From NCBI RefSeq assembly GCF_012489685.1, contig NC_080042.1:75459093-75523092 (forward strand): a stretch of 64,000 bases of DNA, read 5' to 3'. How positions within the stretch are numbered: position 1 is the stretch's first letter; the number at the start of each line of letters is the position of its first letter. The stretch is from Lotus japonicus. Its lineage: Eukaryota; Streptophyta; Magnoliopsida; Fabales; Fabaceae. Made by a program: the position numbers and the translations under genes. Shown in pieces: positions 1 to 13,178 of this stretch. The notes beneath the pieces are model-generated. The model saw only the letters and a program-made list of their open reading frames with translations, was not told where the DNA came from and made no database searches.

Positions 1-720
1 AAATCCAACAAAGGGGAAGAAGAAATGGAGAACGAAAAATCAGATCTGTACAGGAAAAGTGAAAAGATTCAAGCTTTAAGGAGAATGGTGAGTGGGGGTG
101 AAGAGAAAACCCAGCAAACCGGAAATGAAGATGCACCCAAGTCAAGATCTGGAGTCGGCCTCCCTCTCTCATTCCCATTCTGGATCCCTCCGTAACCAAT
201 TTGGCCACTGAAACCATCGGAAAGAAGAGAGCGAGTTACAACAGGAGGAAAGAGTAGTGGGTTGTTGAAGATGAGAGTGGGAATGAAGAAGGTGTTGAGG
301 AAGGTGGTTGGGAGGTTGGGGATGAATTCATAATTTTAGGGTTTTTAATTTTGTGTTGTGTTTAATTAGATCAGATTAGTAAATTAGTAAATTTTTAAAA
401 AATAAGTTTTCTGGTTAAATAATAGAGTTGGAATTAAAAATATTTTTTAATTATTTTTTAAATTAAAAAATAATAATAAAAGCCACGTGGAAATGATGAC
501 TGGGATAAAATTGAGAGCTGGCACACTTTGGCCTTAATTGAATTAAAAAAAAATTTATAGGGACCCAATTTGATGCAAAAATTTTCTAGGCCCTAGATTT
601 GATTCCCTTTACAATTACAGGGGCCTTCTGATGTATTAAGCCTTTTATTTAAACAAAATGAAAAAAAAATTATACATGATTTTCCCCTTTATTTGATTTT
701 TGGTTACTAAAGTGACGCCA
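1..720. other. Window edge; no gene assigned
   Basis: A small open frame of 57 codons starts at 25 on the plus strand and stops at about 195. It is basic and low in complexity and I do not recognise it. It could be a gene remnant or chance. The rest is AT-rich sequence with homopolymer runs and nothing that I can call. Confidence 0.3.
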
Positions 721-730
721 CCGAAATCGG

Positions 731-1142
731 GGTGTTACATTGGTGCCTGTGATGCCCGGGGCCGACGAGGGCGGGGAGTGATCGCCGGTGCAGTGAGGCA
801 CGGACAATGAGCGGCTTCTGGCAGGCTTCTAGGCGGAGGGGCACATGAATGAACCGATCTCACACCCGAACAAGAGGTATTCCGAGACTGTATAGGGATA
901 GACTATACAGTTGAGGAGGGCATAAAAGATTTGATTGGTACTACTCATGACAACAAGTTGCAACTTCTTTTCGGGAGCCCAACTGATACGAACTCCATGG
1001 TTAAGTGTGTTTGCCTTGTAGCAATATCGTGATGGGTGACCTCTTGAGAAGTTTTTCCGAGAAGTGCGCGAGTGAGGACAAAGCGCACTGAAAAGACTCG
1101 TGTTGTTACCGTGAGGCCAGTCGTCAGATCGGGATGTTACAA
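731..1142 (+). mobile_element. Cassandra-like TRIM remnant with 5S rRNA-derived LTR
   Basis: At 735-741 an LTR-type end (TGTTACA) is followed at once by TTGGTGCCTGTGATGCC, which resembles the primer-binding site complementary to initiator Met tRNA. After a short internal region comes a stretch at about 972-1075 that matches the 3' two thirds of plant 5S rRNA, including box A (GTTAAGTGTGTTTG) and box C (GATGGGTGACCTCTTGAGAAG). The element ends with GGGATGTTACA near 1141. A 5S-like LTR and a very short non-coding interior are the hallmarks of Cassandra terminal-repeat retrotransposons in miniature. The upstream LTR seems to be missing or badly decayed, so this is a partial copy and not a functional 5S gene. 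Confidence 0.65.
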
Positions 1143-1354
1143 TTATGAAACGAAGGGATTAATAATTTAAAAAAAATGTTAAATAAATTTAAGGAAAATG
1201 AACATTTTTTGGTCCTTTGGCCACTAGACTCCACGGGGGAAAATGACTCACGTGACTAATCTGGCTCAGGATAAAAAATATAAATTACTATGCCAGTAAA
1301 CATAAGAGGTTTAATAAATATTTGAAAAAGAAGCCTTCAGATTACACATTTATG

Positions 1355-1495
1355 AATATAAGGCGGTGTACCAGTATCCTACTTTTTGAAGATTAGTTGT
1401 CCACGGATCGATCCCGAGACCTTCCATCCTCAACTCATATGTCCCCCAACACTTATTACTTGAGTTATCCTACCGGGACAAAGCAATGATTGTTT
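1355..1495 (-). repeat. tRNA-derived SINE-like head
   Basis: Read on the minus strand, a box A-like segment (plus 1450-1473) is followed about 35 bases later by a box B-like GGGATCGATCC (plus 1404-1415), as in the pol III promoter of tRNA-derived SINEs. Clear target-site duplications were not found, so the ends are approximate. Confidence 0.45.
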
Positions 1496-1676
1496 AAATA
1501 TTAATATGTATATTTTTTCTCAAAAAAATAATATTAATGTGTATATTAATCTATAAAAGAGTTTTCATTTTTTTGAAGAATATAGGAGTTAAAGTTTAGG
1601 ATATTGAATTGCAGTTCAATCTACTGCCTCATCACACACACACAAACTCCTATATTACATTGAGAAATCAAAAACA

Positions 1677-4600
1677 ATGGTAATCAATTCAATTTCAATG
1701 GGCACTGCTTCTGCTTCATCTTTCTCGTTTCCGCTTCTCATAGGAACCTCACCTTCTCCTTCAACTGCTCCTCGAGCTCGAGCACAACCGCCTATGGCAG
1801 TGGCATCTTCTTCGGAGCCGCCGACAAAGTTGCTCACTTTTCTCGGCAAAGGTGGCTCTGGAAAAACCACCGCCGCTATCTTCGCCGCTCAGGTACCCAT
1901 TCCTGATTTTCTTTTAAAAATATTGTCTTTTTATTTTCAATGTTAAAAAAAAACTCTCATTTTCAATTACTTTCCTTTCCTTTCTGGCAAGGGGTGGTTA
2001 GTTAGTACCAAAAGCATGAGGGAAGATAATGATTTTCTCACATTTTCTACTTTCATTGTTCTCTACCAAGCAACCACCAGCTGAAACATTTCTTTTTTGT
2101 TGTTGTTAATCTTATTCCAAGTTCCAACCAAAATGTTTAATTTATGGATAAGACTTAGATCAATTTACATCAAATTATCAAATCAAACAATGGTGTATGA
2201 AAGTGTTGTGGATCAATTGAGCATGCTAGAGCATGGGAAATGCAAATTTGGAGTATAAAGGAAGTCATGGTAAAAATAGTTTTGTATATTTAATGAGGAA
2301 AATGATCATGCTACAATATTTGCAACGCTGACAATACCCTTTTTGTTAAATGGGCACAAGGAAGAGTTCTTCCTGTGCCATTCATGAAGCTGGAATTTTA
2401 AATTTTAGCTTCTAAGAAGTAAATGTCATTCTACACAAGGACTTTACAGTGACAGTTGACAGACCTGTGTAATTGGCTTTTAATCTTATGAAGATAACCC
2501 TTCTATACTGCATTTAGACCTAGGCATAGGTCATAGCATAGTCATTTATCATGTTGATCCTGGATGGTTTTTGTATGCCGTCAGATAGTCCCTAAATTCA
2601 CGCAGTCAATGAACGGCTTAACTGTTGTGAAAAATATGAGCTGATGGACCTTGCTCTTATGGTCCAAATTTCGTGAATGTAGGAGATCAGTGACTGCAAG
2701 GAAACCAAATCCGCTATTGAAGCTACAGAACTTCATATTGTTTTTCGTTGATAAGAACTTCAGATTCTTTCTTTTGCCACAAATATTTATTAATAAAATT
2801 CTATTGAAGCTACAGAACTTCATATTGTTTTTCGTTGATAAGAACTTCAGATTCTTTCTTTTGCCACAAATATTTATTAATAAAATTCATAACCATCCAC
2901 GTTGTACCTACAGTTTAATCTCTCAGTTTTTTTCCTGTGTACCTGTTATTTCAGCATTATGCATTGGCTGGATTGAACACATGTTTAGTGCTACATGGCC
3001 AAGACACCACTGCTGAGTATCTCCTCGACTGTAAGATTGGAACGTCCCATGTTGTATGCAGCAAGAACCTTTCAGCTGTTAGGTTGGAAACAACCAAAGT
3101 GCGTGTTGTTTATTCACTTTCCTCCCTCAGCGCCTCTATATACATCACCTTGTGCACTTTTGGTTTCAATGTGAACAGACTTTGAGTATTGCTCTATAAG
3201 TGCAGATGCTTCTTGAACCTCTAAAACTTCTCAAGCAAGCAGATGCCCAGCTTAATCTGACACAAGGCACACTTGGAGGGGTGGGTACGTAATATGTTTT
3301 TTATAGCATAATTTATCTGTATTATGATGGACATATATTCCCTTGATCAAGTTTTTGTAACGGGACTCAGTCCTCCCCTTGTCTGTCATGAGCAGATTGT
3401 TGGAGAAGAGCTTGGCATCCTGCCTGGGATGGACTCAATCTTTTCGGTACTTGCACTTGAGAAGCAAGTGGGATTTTTGGGGACTGCAGCTTCAAAGAGA
3501 CAACAAGACAAATTTGACCTAATAGTATATGATGGTATCAGCAGTGAGGAAACCTTGCGGTTCATAGGTGGAAGCAGTAAAGCAAGGTTTTAAATTTGTC
3601 ACTCTATCACACACGTGTCTCAGATTTGGTATTGGGTATTCTTTTTAGCAACGATTACGATGTGGCCAATCATGAACGATTGTTTATGTTATGATACTTT
3701 GTAAATGGATAAACTGAAATTTGCTTACCCTCAACGTCTTTGGTTTGCTCATCCTGATTTTGTAGATTGTACTTGAAATATCTCCGCACATTGGCTGAGA
3801 AAACTGAGCTAGGGAGATTGGCTGCTCCTTCACTCCTGAGACTAGTGGATGAGGCCGTGAAAATAAGTAGCAGCCGATCATATTTCAATGGGAGAGGGAG
3901 TTCAGAAACATGGGACAATTTGGATCAACTTCTAGAGGTAAGAGTAAACACTCTTTAACATAAACATGTGTTAGCACAAAACCGTGAAGTTTTCTTATCG
4001 ATATGTGTTGCCAGCGAGGATCTTCTGCATTCTCAAACCCACAGAGATTTGGTTGCTTCCTTGTTATGGATCCAAATAATCCAACCTCTGTTAACTCTGC
4101 ATTAAGATATTGGGGGTGTGCAATTCAAGCTGGTGCTCAAGTTTCTGGTGCTTTTGGGGTTCGGCAAAAAAATATAGAATCATTGGATAGAGTAAAGAAG
4201 GATTTTTCACCCTTGCCTTCTGCTTCCATTTCAAGTTTGTCAATGAGTAGCCCTATAGATTGGAGCAGAGTTCTAGTGGACACCATCAATGAAGATGCTA
4301 GGCATCTTCTGACTTCACTATCAAATCAAACCAGTAGTATGACATCGTCAGTTAAATTTGATATTAAAAGAAAATCAGTGACACTCTTCATGCCAGGTTT
4401 CGACAAATCAGAGATCAAACTATACCAAGTATGTAATCTTCTTCTGCTCATATATTTAATAAATTCTTCATGAACCATGATTTTGATGGCCCTCCTTTTA
4501 AAAGAATTCAAGAGAGATGAGATATATACTATCTCTTGGGCATAAATAATCAAACAAGTAAGGTTTCAAGTCATCATTATGCAAACACTCTTATATTATT

Positions 4601-5034
4601 TTTTTCCAACTTGGACCTTGCAGCTGATGAAAAGAAAGAGTATCTTGCTTCTCTTAAAGTTTTGGTTAACTTCCAAATTCAACTGTGTACATTTCAATAA
4701 AAATAAAATAGTTTGATTTATACAAAATTTACTTCTTAGAGGATTGCTTGAATTCTATGGTTGAAGTGGACGTTAGTTTTTGACTCTTGTCATACAGGGT
4801 TATGCTGTGCTTCTCTTTCTTTATAACACTGGTTTGATGTGCAGAACTTCTGAGAAAAAACAAGGTGTTGATTGATTTTATTTCTGTCTTAAATAAATAC
4901 AGTATAGGGGAGGATCTGAGCTGTTGGTAGAAGCAGGAGACCAAAGACGTGTCATTGCTTTGCCTCCAGGAATTCAAGGAAAGGTTGGCGGAGCCAAATT
5001 CGGGGACAGAAGTCTTGTTGTTACATTGCTGTAA
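1677..5034 (+). CDS. Chloroplast ArsA/GET3-type P-loop ATPase (At1g26090-like)
   Basis: Seven exons join in frame: 1677-1892, 2955-3098, 3206-3280, 3396-3586, 3766-3937, 4015-4428 and 4903-5034, giving about 447 residues. Residues 1-45 are rich in Ser, Thr, Ala and Pro, as in a chloroplast transit peptide. A deviant Walker [10 protein letters not shown], follows at about 57-65; this lysine-containing form marks the ArsA/GET3 branch of SIMIBI NTPases. Downstream segments ([36 protein letters not shown]) match the plant homologue I know as At1g26090, of similar length. The C-terminal 45 residues resemble the small beta-rich domain that follows the ATPase core in ArsA homologues. The exact function is not established; ATP-dependent targeting or metallochaperone work in plastids is inference. 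The ATG at 1677 could be replaced by the in-frame ATG at 1698. Intron 1 carries an 87-bp tandem duplication. Confidence 0.9.
2714..2887. repeat. Perfect 87-bp tandem duplication in intron 1
   Basis: The segment starting CTATTGAAGCTACAG at 2714 recurs at 2801 with no difference that I can see over 87 bases. It lies about 70 bases upstream of the exon 2 acceptor and does not touch coding sequence. Confidence 0.95.
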
Positions 5035-5611
5035 CCTAATTTTTTTTTTTAAATCTGAGCCCTGAACTCATACCTGCTAATGACTATTGAAACCTCGGCA
5101 GAGGCAATTACGTGAAGGAATAAGTGTAGGTAGGACATTGTTACTGGTTTTACATCATATATTTGGAGAATGCCTGTTTTGTTTATTTAAGTGTAGGAAA
5201 TGTGTCACTTGTTCATTTTCTCCTTTGACATTTACAATGTAATCATAGACCTCCAACTGTCTGATCAAAATAATCTCATGTAGAGTGTGTTGAGTTGCTA
5301 CATTGATACATAAATGTTGTAACCTTTTTGTTGCAATTTATACTATATATTATGCATTTTTCTAGATGAAATTCTTTCTTTCTCTTGGTAAAACCATGCA
5401 AGTAGGCACTAGGCAGAGGGATAATCTTGGAGTTCAATGCTACAATTACAATATGATTCTTGTATCATTGTACAGCTTTCACATGTATAGGCTATCCAAA
5501 TTGAAGCAAAATGAAATATACAGCTGAAAAGGCAACACATATATAAGAGAAGCAACTATAATGGGAAAAAGAGAAGGAAGAGAAAGAAAAAAAAGATTTC
5601 TGATGGATATC
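5035..5611. other. Intergenic space between convergent genes
   Basis: This holds the 3' ends of the convergent P-loop ATPase and CHUP1 genes. It is AT-rich and I see no further gene. Confidence 0.6.
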
Positions 5612-8600
5612 CTATGTTTCTGATTCATTATCTTCACCAGCTGTTTCTGGTTTATTATCTTCACCAGCTTGAGGGGTTTGGATGCGGTTCCTTAGGTCTT
5701 CAAAAGCTTTCATGCTATCTGCATCAAAGCCTCCTGCAAACTGAAAAGTATTCCGCACCACCATTAGTTTATTATTCTATGTATCTTATAAAAAAAAAGG
5801 TACATTACACTTGATGACTAACAGCTACAAATTAAATAGCTTGTTTTTAAGCAAATTTACAATTTAATCTATCTAAAATGTTACTTTTGATTTCCCAGCC
5901 TTCAAGTTTTTTTTTATTTATATAATAAACTCGTTCTGTTATGTCAACTTCTGAGGCTAATTTGTATAAATTAAAGCTTTGGGAAAGTAAAAACAACAAA
6001 AATAACATTTTCTAATAACAAATAAAACAAGTGGCCTAAAATTACCTGATGGACGCGGAAAGCAAAACGTACTCCTTGCAGAGTCAAAAACTCTCTAGCT
6101 GGTTCCTTCTCAGATCCAGATAAAGCATCAAGTTCAGAGGTAACACGTTTCATATACTTCTTTGCTAGTTGTACAGAAGAAAGCTTGATCTGCAATGGAA
6201 GGGTTGATACAAAGAAACCATGTGAGTTACATCATCTATGCATGGTTATAAATCATAATAACAGCAACTCCAAGGCATTCACTATTGAAAATATGTTATA
6301 GGATCTATCCAGCTTGATAAAACTTTGACCTGATCAGCACATTATGGTTTATGCATATGTTACTTATATGGGTATAGTATAGCATATTGGTAATTTGATG
6401 AACCAACCTCTGCACAAACTGATTCTATTAGCTTAGAAGCATACCTTGCCTACAACTCCTGAATCCAGTAACCAGTTTACTGGGATTCCAAATTCCTTGT
6501 ACCGTGAAATAGCCAAATCTCTTGTTCGCAAGAGTGCATATACACTTTGCTCCACTCTGGTAATGAAACAACAGAATGAAAATGATGATATAAGATGATA
6601 AAAGAAGCCAAGATGTAGCTATAAAGAATGGTAGAAACTACAAAACGTATACAGAATTACAGATAAAACCTTCAATCCAAACCAATACAGACAGGTTACG
6701 TTCAATATTTAGAGCAGTATTTATACACTTGGCGAGCATTATTTTACTAAACTCTCAACAAGCTATCCAGCAATGGTTTACTTCCTAAGCTAGAATTCAT
6801 GGTAAATAAATCTCTAGCAGGAAAAGATGCATACTTTTCAAGGAGTGAATACATCTTCTTTAGAGAAGCATCACATGAGAGTTTGGGATCATCAGCGAAG
6901 GTGGAGACTCGCTTCTCCAATTTCATCAGATCCTGATATTCAAAAGCTGCCTCCCTTAATGCATCTGCTTTACCTTCAGGCCAATCAAAGTGCTTGAGGA
7001 CAGCGCGTTCATCGACCTTGCATAAGGAATAAAATGAGATGAATAAGAGTGGAGTGGTCTTTAGAAATAAGATTTATTTTTCTCTATGTTGTGGGAAAAA
7101 TGAGAATAGAACTTAAAAGTGAATGACAAGTCATGAAGTTTGGAGTGCATTTTCTAAGGAAAGGAAAATGAAGGAAGCACAGAGGTACTTAGTTCCATGC
7201 TTTCTCATAAGCATGAAATAGTCATAGAAGCATGACTTTCTTTGACCAATGAGCAATGACACCTAAAGGCATACCAGGAAGGAAAGTTCCTCATCTAGCC
7301 AATTCACAAAAGCCACCAGGTCATCAATATTTGAGAAGGTGGCTGCTCGAACTTCAGTTGCCAAGGACGTAACGAAGTCACCTTGTGTTTCTACATCAGC
7401 TTTCACCTAAACGTTTCAGAAAAGGAGAAATTTTTGAAAAATGTGTCATGATAGTAACAAAATGAGGAAAGTAGCAAAATGGATGGAATCTTTAACATAC
7501 AGCTAAGAGGAATGTTGATCTATTCTCAATTTCCCCAATCATGTTGCTCCTGGCATCAGATGCATTACTTGTTGAAGAAATTAGTAATGTGGAAGTATCC
7601 TTCTTTGCTTCCCGTTTCATCAATGATTGATAAAATTCAACTAGCTCTGGAGCTCGGTGAACTTTGTCACCAGCCATCCCCCCTCTTGCTAGGCTTCCTG
7701 GGGGAGGAGGTGGGCGTGGTGGTCCACCTGGTGGTGGCGGTGGAGCACCTGGAGGAGGAGGGGGAGGGGGAATGGATGGACCAGATGCTGCTCCATTGGA
7801 AGGATTTGAGTTTGTGCTAGCAGCACCACCACTAGAAGGTTTAGGAGGTGGCCTAGGCACCCTAGTAGGCCTTTTCTCAATGTCGGCAAGCTTCATCTTG
7901 CTAATGTTTTGAGTATCAACATTCTTTCCATCATCAGATTGATCATTTGCACTAGCAGAAACCAATGGCTTCTCCTTTATAAGAGTGAGTTTTGGTGGCA
8001 AAGAAATAGGTCTATCTCTTTCAGCCTTCGATATACTCAAATTTGAACTGTCACCAAATTTCTGCACTCTTGCTTTCTCAGCCTTTTCTTTAAGTTGTTT
8101 CTCCCTTGACAAGGCCAATTTATGGCGATCCTTATATGCAGGATATTTTTCATCTAGAGACCCATCAATTGACTTAGACATCAAATGGAATGAGGAAGAA
8201 ACAGTAGTTAAGGAATCACTGGATGGAGCTCTTCTTAAGTTAGGAGTAGTTGGAATTTCAGGAGAATCAGTGGTTTCCTGATCCCTCTGCCCAAAGGTAG
8301 TGATGGCTACACCATCACCGGCATTCCTTATCATCAAGCTTTCCAGTGGACCCCTAGGTTTAACACTCACACTCATCCTTCTTGGAGAACTTCCTGAAAA
8401 AGATCTTGCTGGTGATGAAAGAGCACTAGAATCATCTTTGCTTTTGCCCCACTTCTTGAACTTTTGGATTAGGCTAGTTTTCTTGCTAATGGTACTATAT
8501 TTGCTCATAGAGCTATCCATAGAAACGTTGTCAAAATCTTCACTTCCTGGTGAAGAAGGATGGGAGTAGTTACTCTCAAGATCTGTGTCGCCCTGCCCAC

Positions 8601-10653
8601 GTTCTGATCCAGCATATTCTAACATTAGCTGCTTAGCCTTCTCTTGTGATTTTGGGCTAAGATTATTGCTGAGGTCACGGGCTGAAAATTTTCCTGATGG
8701 TGCCTGTTGATTCTTTAGCTCAAACCTCAAGCATGCATTGACCCAACGAAGGTATACAAGCTCTTCAACTTCACTGAACCTATTCATCTGAAGTCCTTCC
8801 ACTTGCTTTTGCAGGTCTTCATTAGCATGCCTCAGGTTACTGACCTCTTCTTTTGCCTTGGCAACCATTTCAGTCTGCAGGTTAAGACAAAGCTTCTTGT
8901 AAATGAACTACACTCATGACATGTACAAATTACATCTAAAACTTATTGATTCACCAATCCCCACTAACATGAAGAAAATATACGACCTTTAATAACATTT
9001 TGTCAAACAGGATTCCAACTAATTTAAATAGTTTTACAAAAGAAATTTTCTATGTTGATATATCATTAAAAAATAAACGTAACATTGATCAGCATAGTCC
9101 AAAATATTGCAGAAAGAAGATACAAACAAGAACTGGAAAAACTTAAAAGACACTTCAGAATCAATAATTTCGTATTCAGATAAATACTAATCAGTTTAAT
9201 GTTTAATTTGGAATTTATATTTATTCTCTACTAAGTAGTTCAGAGCTTTCAACTATCATTTCTTAGCTACAAAGTTGTTAAATTTTCAGTTGGTTATGTA
9301 AACAAGGACAGCTGAAACGTAATGCCAAATCATTGATTTAAAAATATTTCTAGGTGAATCAAATCATAAAAAGCCTGCTATTTCACTAATTATAACTTCT
9401 TAAAAGTTGGTTTCACGTATCTTCTCAATTCAATGGTGAAGATAAAGAAGTTTACTCGAGGATTCTGACCTCTGTCATATTGGAGAGTTCTGCTGCTGTA
9501 GATTCAGCAGAATTGAGTTTAACTGTTAACTCTCGCTTCTCAAATTGAAGTTCTTTGTTTTTCCTCTTAAGCTCCACAACTTCAACTTCTAAGTCATTAA
9601 CAGCTTTCAATTTCCTTCCAATTTCAGCATCTTTTCTGGCAGCCTCTTCTTCCTTCACCAGAAGAGTAGACACTTGTTGTTTAAGCAACAACAACTGGCC
9701 TTTCGTTTGGTTAGACTCAAGCTGTATTTGCCTTTGTAGCTCCTTGATCTTGTTTCTAGCCACCTCAAGTTCTTTCTTTGCTGAACCTCCATGTGTGAGC
9801 TCTTCTTGAAGCTTCTTCCTCTCTGCCTGCAACGAATTAATGGTAATATTAAGCATATCAATTTCAACCGTTTTGATCTTGAGCTGCCTTTGTAACTCTA
9901 CAATGTCCGATTCCTGCTCCTTCAAACCATAGTACTCAAGCAATTCCCCTTCAAGTTTCACTTCCCTCTCCTCCAATTCCTGCACTAGCTGTCGCAATCG
10001 TCCTAGTTCATTGGCATTGTTTGCCATCTCAGTTTCATAAACCATGTCCTTCTCATCCTTCTCAGCAGTAGGAAATGGAAAATCAATCTCTCCTGATAGA
10101 AGGTCTTCAAATTCAGGCAGAATATCATCTTCAAAATCGTTAGCCCGGTTAATTATGCTGCTAATTAACTTCACCTCCTCTTTCTCCTCTTCCTCCTCGC
10201 TCTGCAAAACATCAAACAGCTTTCCTTCTTATAAACCGATATTAAGATAACAGCATACAAACTCGATAAAGAAATCCTCATATCCTTGGAAAAAGATTAT
10301 TATTCGATAAAATTCAGTTTGATGAACTCACATCCTCTTCATTGATAGCATCAGTAAAGCTTTTGAACTGCTCTTCTTCTGTGCCCTCCTCATCTTGATG
10401 CTTTCTAGACCTTGCTTCATCATTTTCTGAGCCAAAATAAGGATAAAGTTTAACATTTTACAGCATTAGCAATCAATATGAATCATACAGAATCATCTTT
10501 CATATCATGACAAATGAAAAGAGAAATGTAAACAAAAAACTGGTAAATTGGCACAACTGCACAAGTACCTGAATTTGGGCTTTTTACATTGAGCTGCTTA
10601 ACTGTAAAAGCTGCGATTGAAGCAGCAACAATGAGTCCTAACCTAACTATCAT
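5612..10653 (-). CDS. CHUP1: CHUP1, chloroplast outer-envelope actin-organising protein
   Basis: Nine exons (10653-10569, 10426-10332, 10201-9470, 8874-7501, 7406-7275, 7016-6835, 6556-6445, 6189-6046, 5740-5612) give about 994 residues, against about 1004 in Arabidopsis. The first 22 residues are a hydrophobic anchor (start MIVRLGLIVAASIAAFTVK) for the chloroplast outer envelope. An acidic Glu-rich patch follows, then a long coiled coil (roughly 80-330) that is almost identical to CHUP1 (LEGELLEYYGLKEQESDIVE). Next come a Ser-rich middle, a poly-proline FH1-like stretch near 670-700 (binds profilin in the family), and a conserved C-terminal domain (VHRAPELVEFYQSLMKRE onward) now linked to short chloroplast actin filaments. 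It positions chloroplasts in response to light. The last exon encodes a short degenerate repeat (AGEDNKPET/AGEDNESET) before the stop. All frames are open, so it looks functional. Confidence 0.97.
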
Positions 10654-13178
10654 GAAGCTTTTGTGATAGATATTTCCTAATTTTTCATTTCTTCAAAAAT
10701 GACACTTTTTTCCAGAACCACCCTCCACCCATTTCCCAAAACCTCCATACCCAGTTGCTCAAACCATTAGAGGCTTCAACAGTATAACTCAGAATCAGAA
10801 TCCATCTAGGACAGAAAGTTAGAGAAGAAAAAGAGAGTAACAACAAAAGCTAAGCAAAACCCATGTGAGGAAACATCATTTATATGATGATGATGCATAT
10901 TATCCAGTGATGTTTCCACAGAGTTGGGTTTATCATCTTATCAGCAGAAGAAACTTCCCGTGAGAAACAGCAGCCACCAATAACTAGAGGCCAACCATGG
11001 TCCAAAGAGATTGACAAGTTGACATTTTTGCGTAGCATAATAGTATAATTATTACAGTTTCAAACCAACCGGAGGAACAAGATTGAAAAGGACCAGGTGA
11101 CAGTAAAACTAAGAACAGAACAAAGACATGTTTCCCAGTGGCTATGTTCTTTCACCCTTTGCTTGTTCTTGGTTTTTAAGGTTAGAATTAAAGTGGGAAA
11201 AGAAAAGGAAAGTGATGAAAATTTGGATTTTCTTTCCATTCTCTCCTTCATTTAATGTGACCGTTACCTTTCTTTATCCTCCTAATTAAACGTTTATATC
11301 TAACCAAGATCCTACTACTTATTTGAACCAGCCATTCTTCACAGTTAGGTGTCAATGGTAGGGGTGACCCAATGACAAGTGTAGGTAGATATCAGCTGTG
11401 ATTTAGTATTATGTAATTTTTACAATAAGCGTGATGCGTGGTGTGGTGATTGTTAATCTTGTCATTTAACTATGAGGTTAACGATTTAATCAATGCTTGT
11501 GGAAATTGAACATATTTTACATTTAGTCGTTTATCGTTTAGTATGAGCACCGGCTGAAAGAGGATTAATTACACCTGTAAAACTTCCTTACAATATAATA
11601 TGCAATAGTTGTTTGCTGTGTCATGAAAATAAATTTTAATACTCTTTATACATGAGCTAAAAAAGAAAAACTAAAGTCGGAGATAAGAGACTCTAGCATC
11701 ATCATTGATCAGGAACTCCTACAACCCGGATGGAGGAAGCTCAATGATCAAAAGATCAGACGAATAAGACACTCCCAATTTCGTTCGGAAATCCACCACT
11801 ATGCTCCCCTCCCACAATATAGATGGTTAACAGAAGAAGGTCCTTGAGAGTTGCAATGATTGAGACAATTTGGTAACTAGTTAATCAATATAAATCATGT
11901 AATTGTTTCCGCTAATGTTGTATTAGAGCATGTAAGCTAATGTGTCAAACAATTTGATGTTACATTCACAATGCATGAAATTAAACCATATTATTAGTTG
12001 ACTTGATTGAAGTGTTATTTTTGAGTTTTGAATATATTCTGTTTTTTATTTTTTACAAGTATTTTTACGGAAGGTAATTTTGTTCGAGCTTAGCATTTAT
12101 TTTAGGATAGAACTAACTCTTATAATAAATTTTTTTTCATCCACAATACTCGAACTCAAAACTTTACGCTTTGTATTCTAATTATTTTTTCTCTTGCAAA
12201 TTTCATTAGTCACTTAGAATTTCGGTATATGTGAATTTTCTACCAAATTTTATAAATTAAACACTCCCTTATAATAAGAGGTCACTTTCTAATATTCAAT
12301 AGCATCTCAAAAAATATATATCTCTTTATCTTTATGTACCAAAAGAAAATGTACCAAAACAAAGAGAGAGCATCTCCCTCTTTTCAAAAAAAAAAAAAAG
12401 AGAGAGAGCATCTCATTGACAAGAATCTTATAATTATGTTCTATTTCAATCACTTAGCTTATTTTGAGTTTATTGTAAATTGATTATATGCAATATACAT
12501 AAGTAACTTTTTTTAAGTATTTTCTTAGGAAAAAAAAAGAAAGAAAGTAGAAAAGCCAAATATAAAGAAACCTTCTATGATTCTTCATATGAAAATCAGT
12601 TTGATCAAAAGGGTTTCAATTTGTCTGATTAACGAGGATAGAAGATATGGGTCCGGTCCGGTGGCTTCTACGGTGCATGTTTACCAAATGTATTGCACGG
12701 TGCAAGTGCGAATCTTGGTAATAAATTTAAAAAGAAATCATTTAAAAAAGGTCGAAATACCATGAATGTCCTTTAGTAATGTATATCCCCTTTACCCCTT
12801 TACCCATCCCTCACTATACTCGACCTTGTTATACCTTCGTTCGTAAAAGGGGGTTTCATGTTACATAAATTCCCTTCTCCGACGGCGATTTCTACAGGCT
12901 TTCTTGACTAAGTTCCTTCGCTTGTGAACGAATGAAGATCGGGGTTTGTTGATTTAGTTTTAATTGTTGTCGGTGTTGTTACATTTCCTAAATTGGAACA
13001 TCAACGAAAACCCTAACGAATTTGACTGCATCTCAGTTGGTGTAGCCTTCGATTCGATATCAAGCTACCCTTGTTGTTACAGGTAAATATTACATTCCTT
13101 TGTATATTAGTATTGTGTATAAGTTGGTGTGAAGCGAACCTTAATGGACAATGTTTTGGTAGGAACAAGCAAACGAAG
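10654..13178. other. Intergenic; CHUP1 upstream region, no gene seen
   Basis: This holds the CHUP1 upstream sequence and AT-rich spacer. There are short A-runs and GA-runs near 12343-12410. Near 12640-12800 sequence changes toward the transposase leader, which is a possible left end of a Mutator element, but no inverted terminal repeat could be matched. Confidence 0.5.

Noticed and set aside
972..1075. Functional 5S rRNA gene
   Set aside because: Only the 3' two thirds resembles 5S, with many changes, and it lies inside an LTR-type element.
2651..3016. 121-codon plus-strand frame
   Set aside because: It spans the duplicated intron segment and exon 2 of the P-loop ATPase in another frame.
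7664..7912. Glycine-rich plus-strand open frame
   Set aside because: It is the complement of the CHUP1 proline-rich exon; composition alone keeps it open.
9555..9809. Serine-rich plus-strand open frame
   Set aside because: Antisense shadow of the CHUP1 coiled-coil exon.
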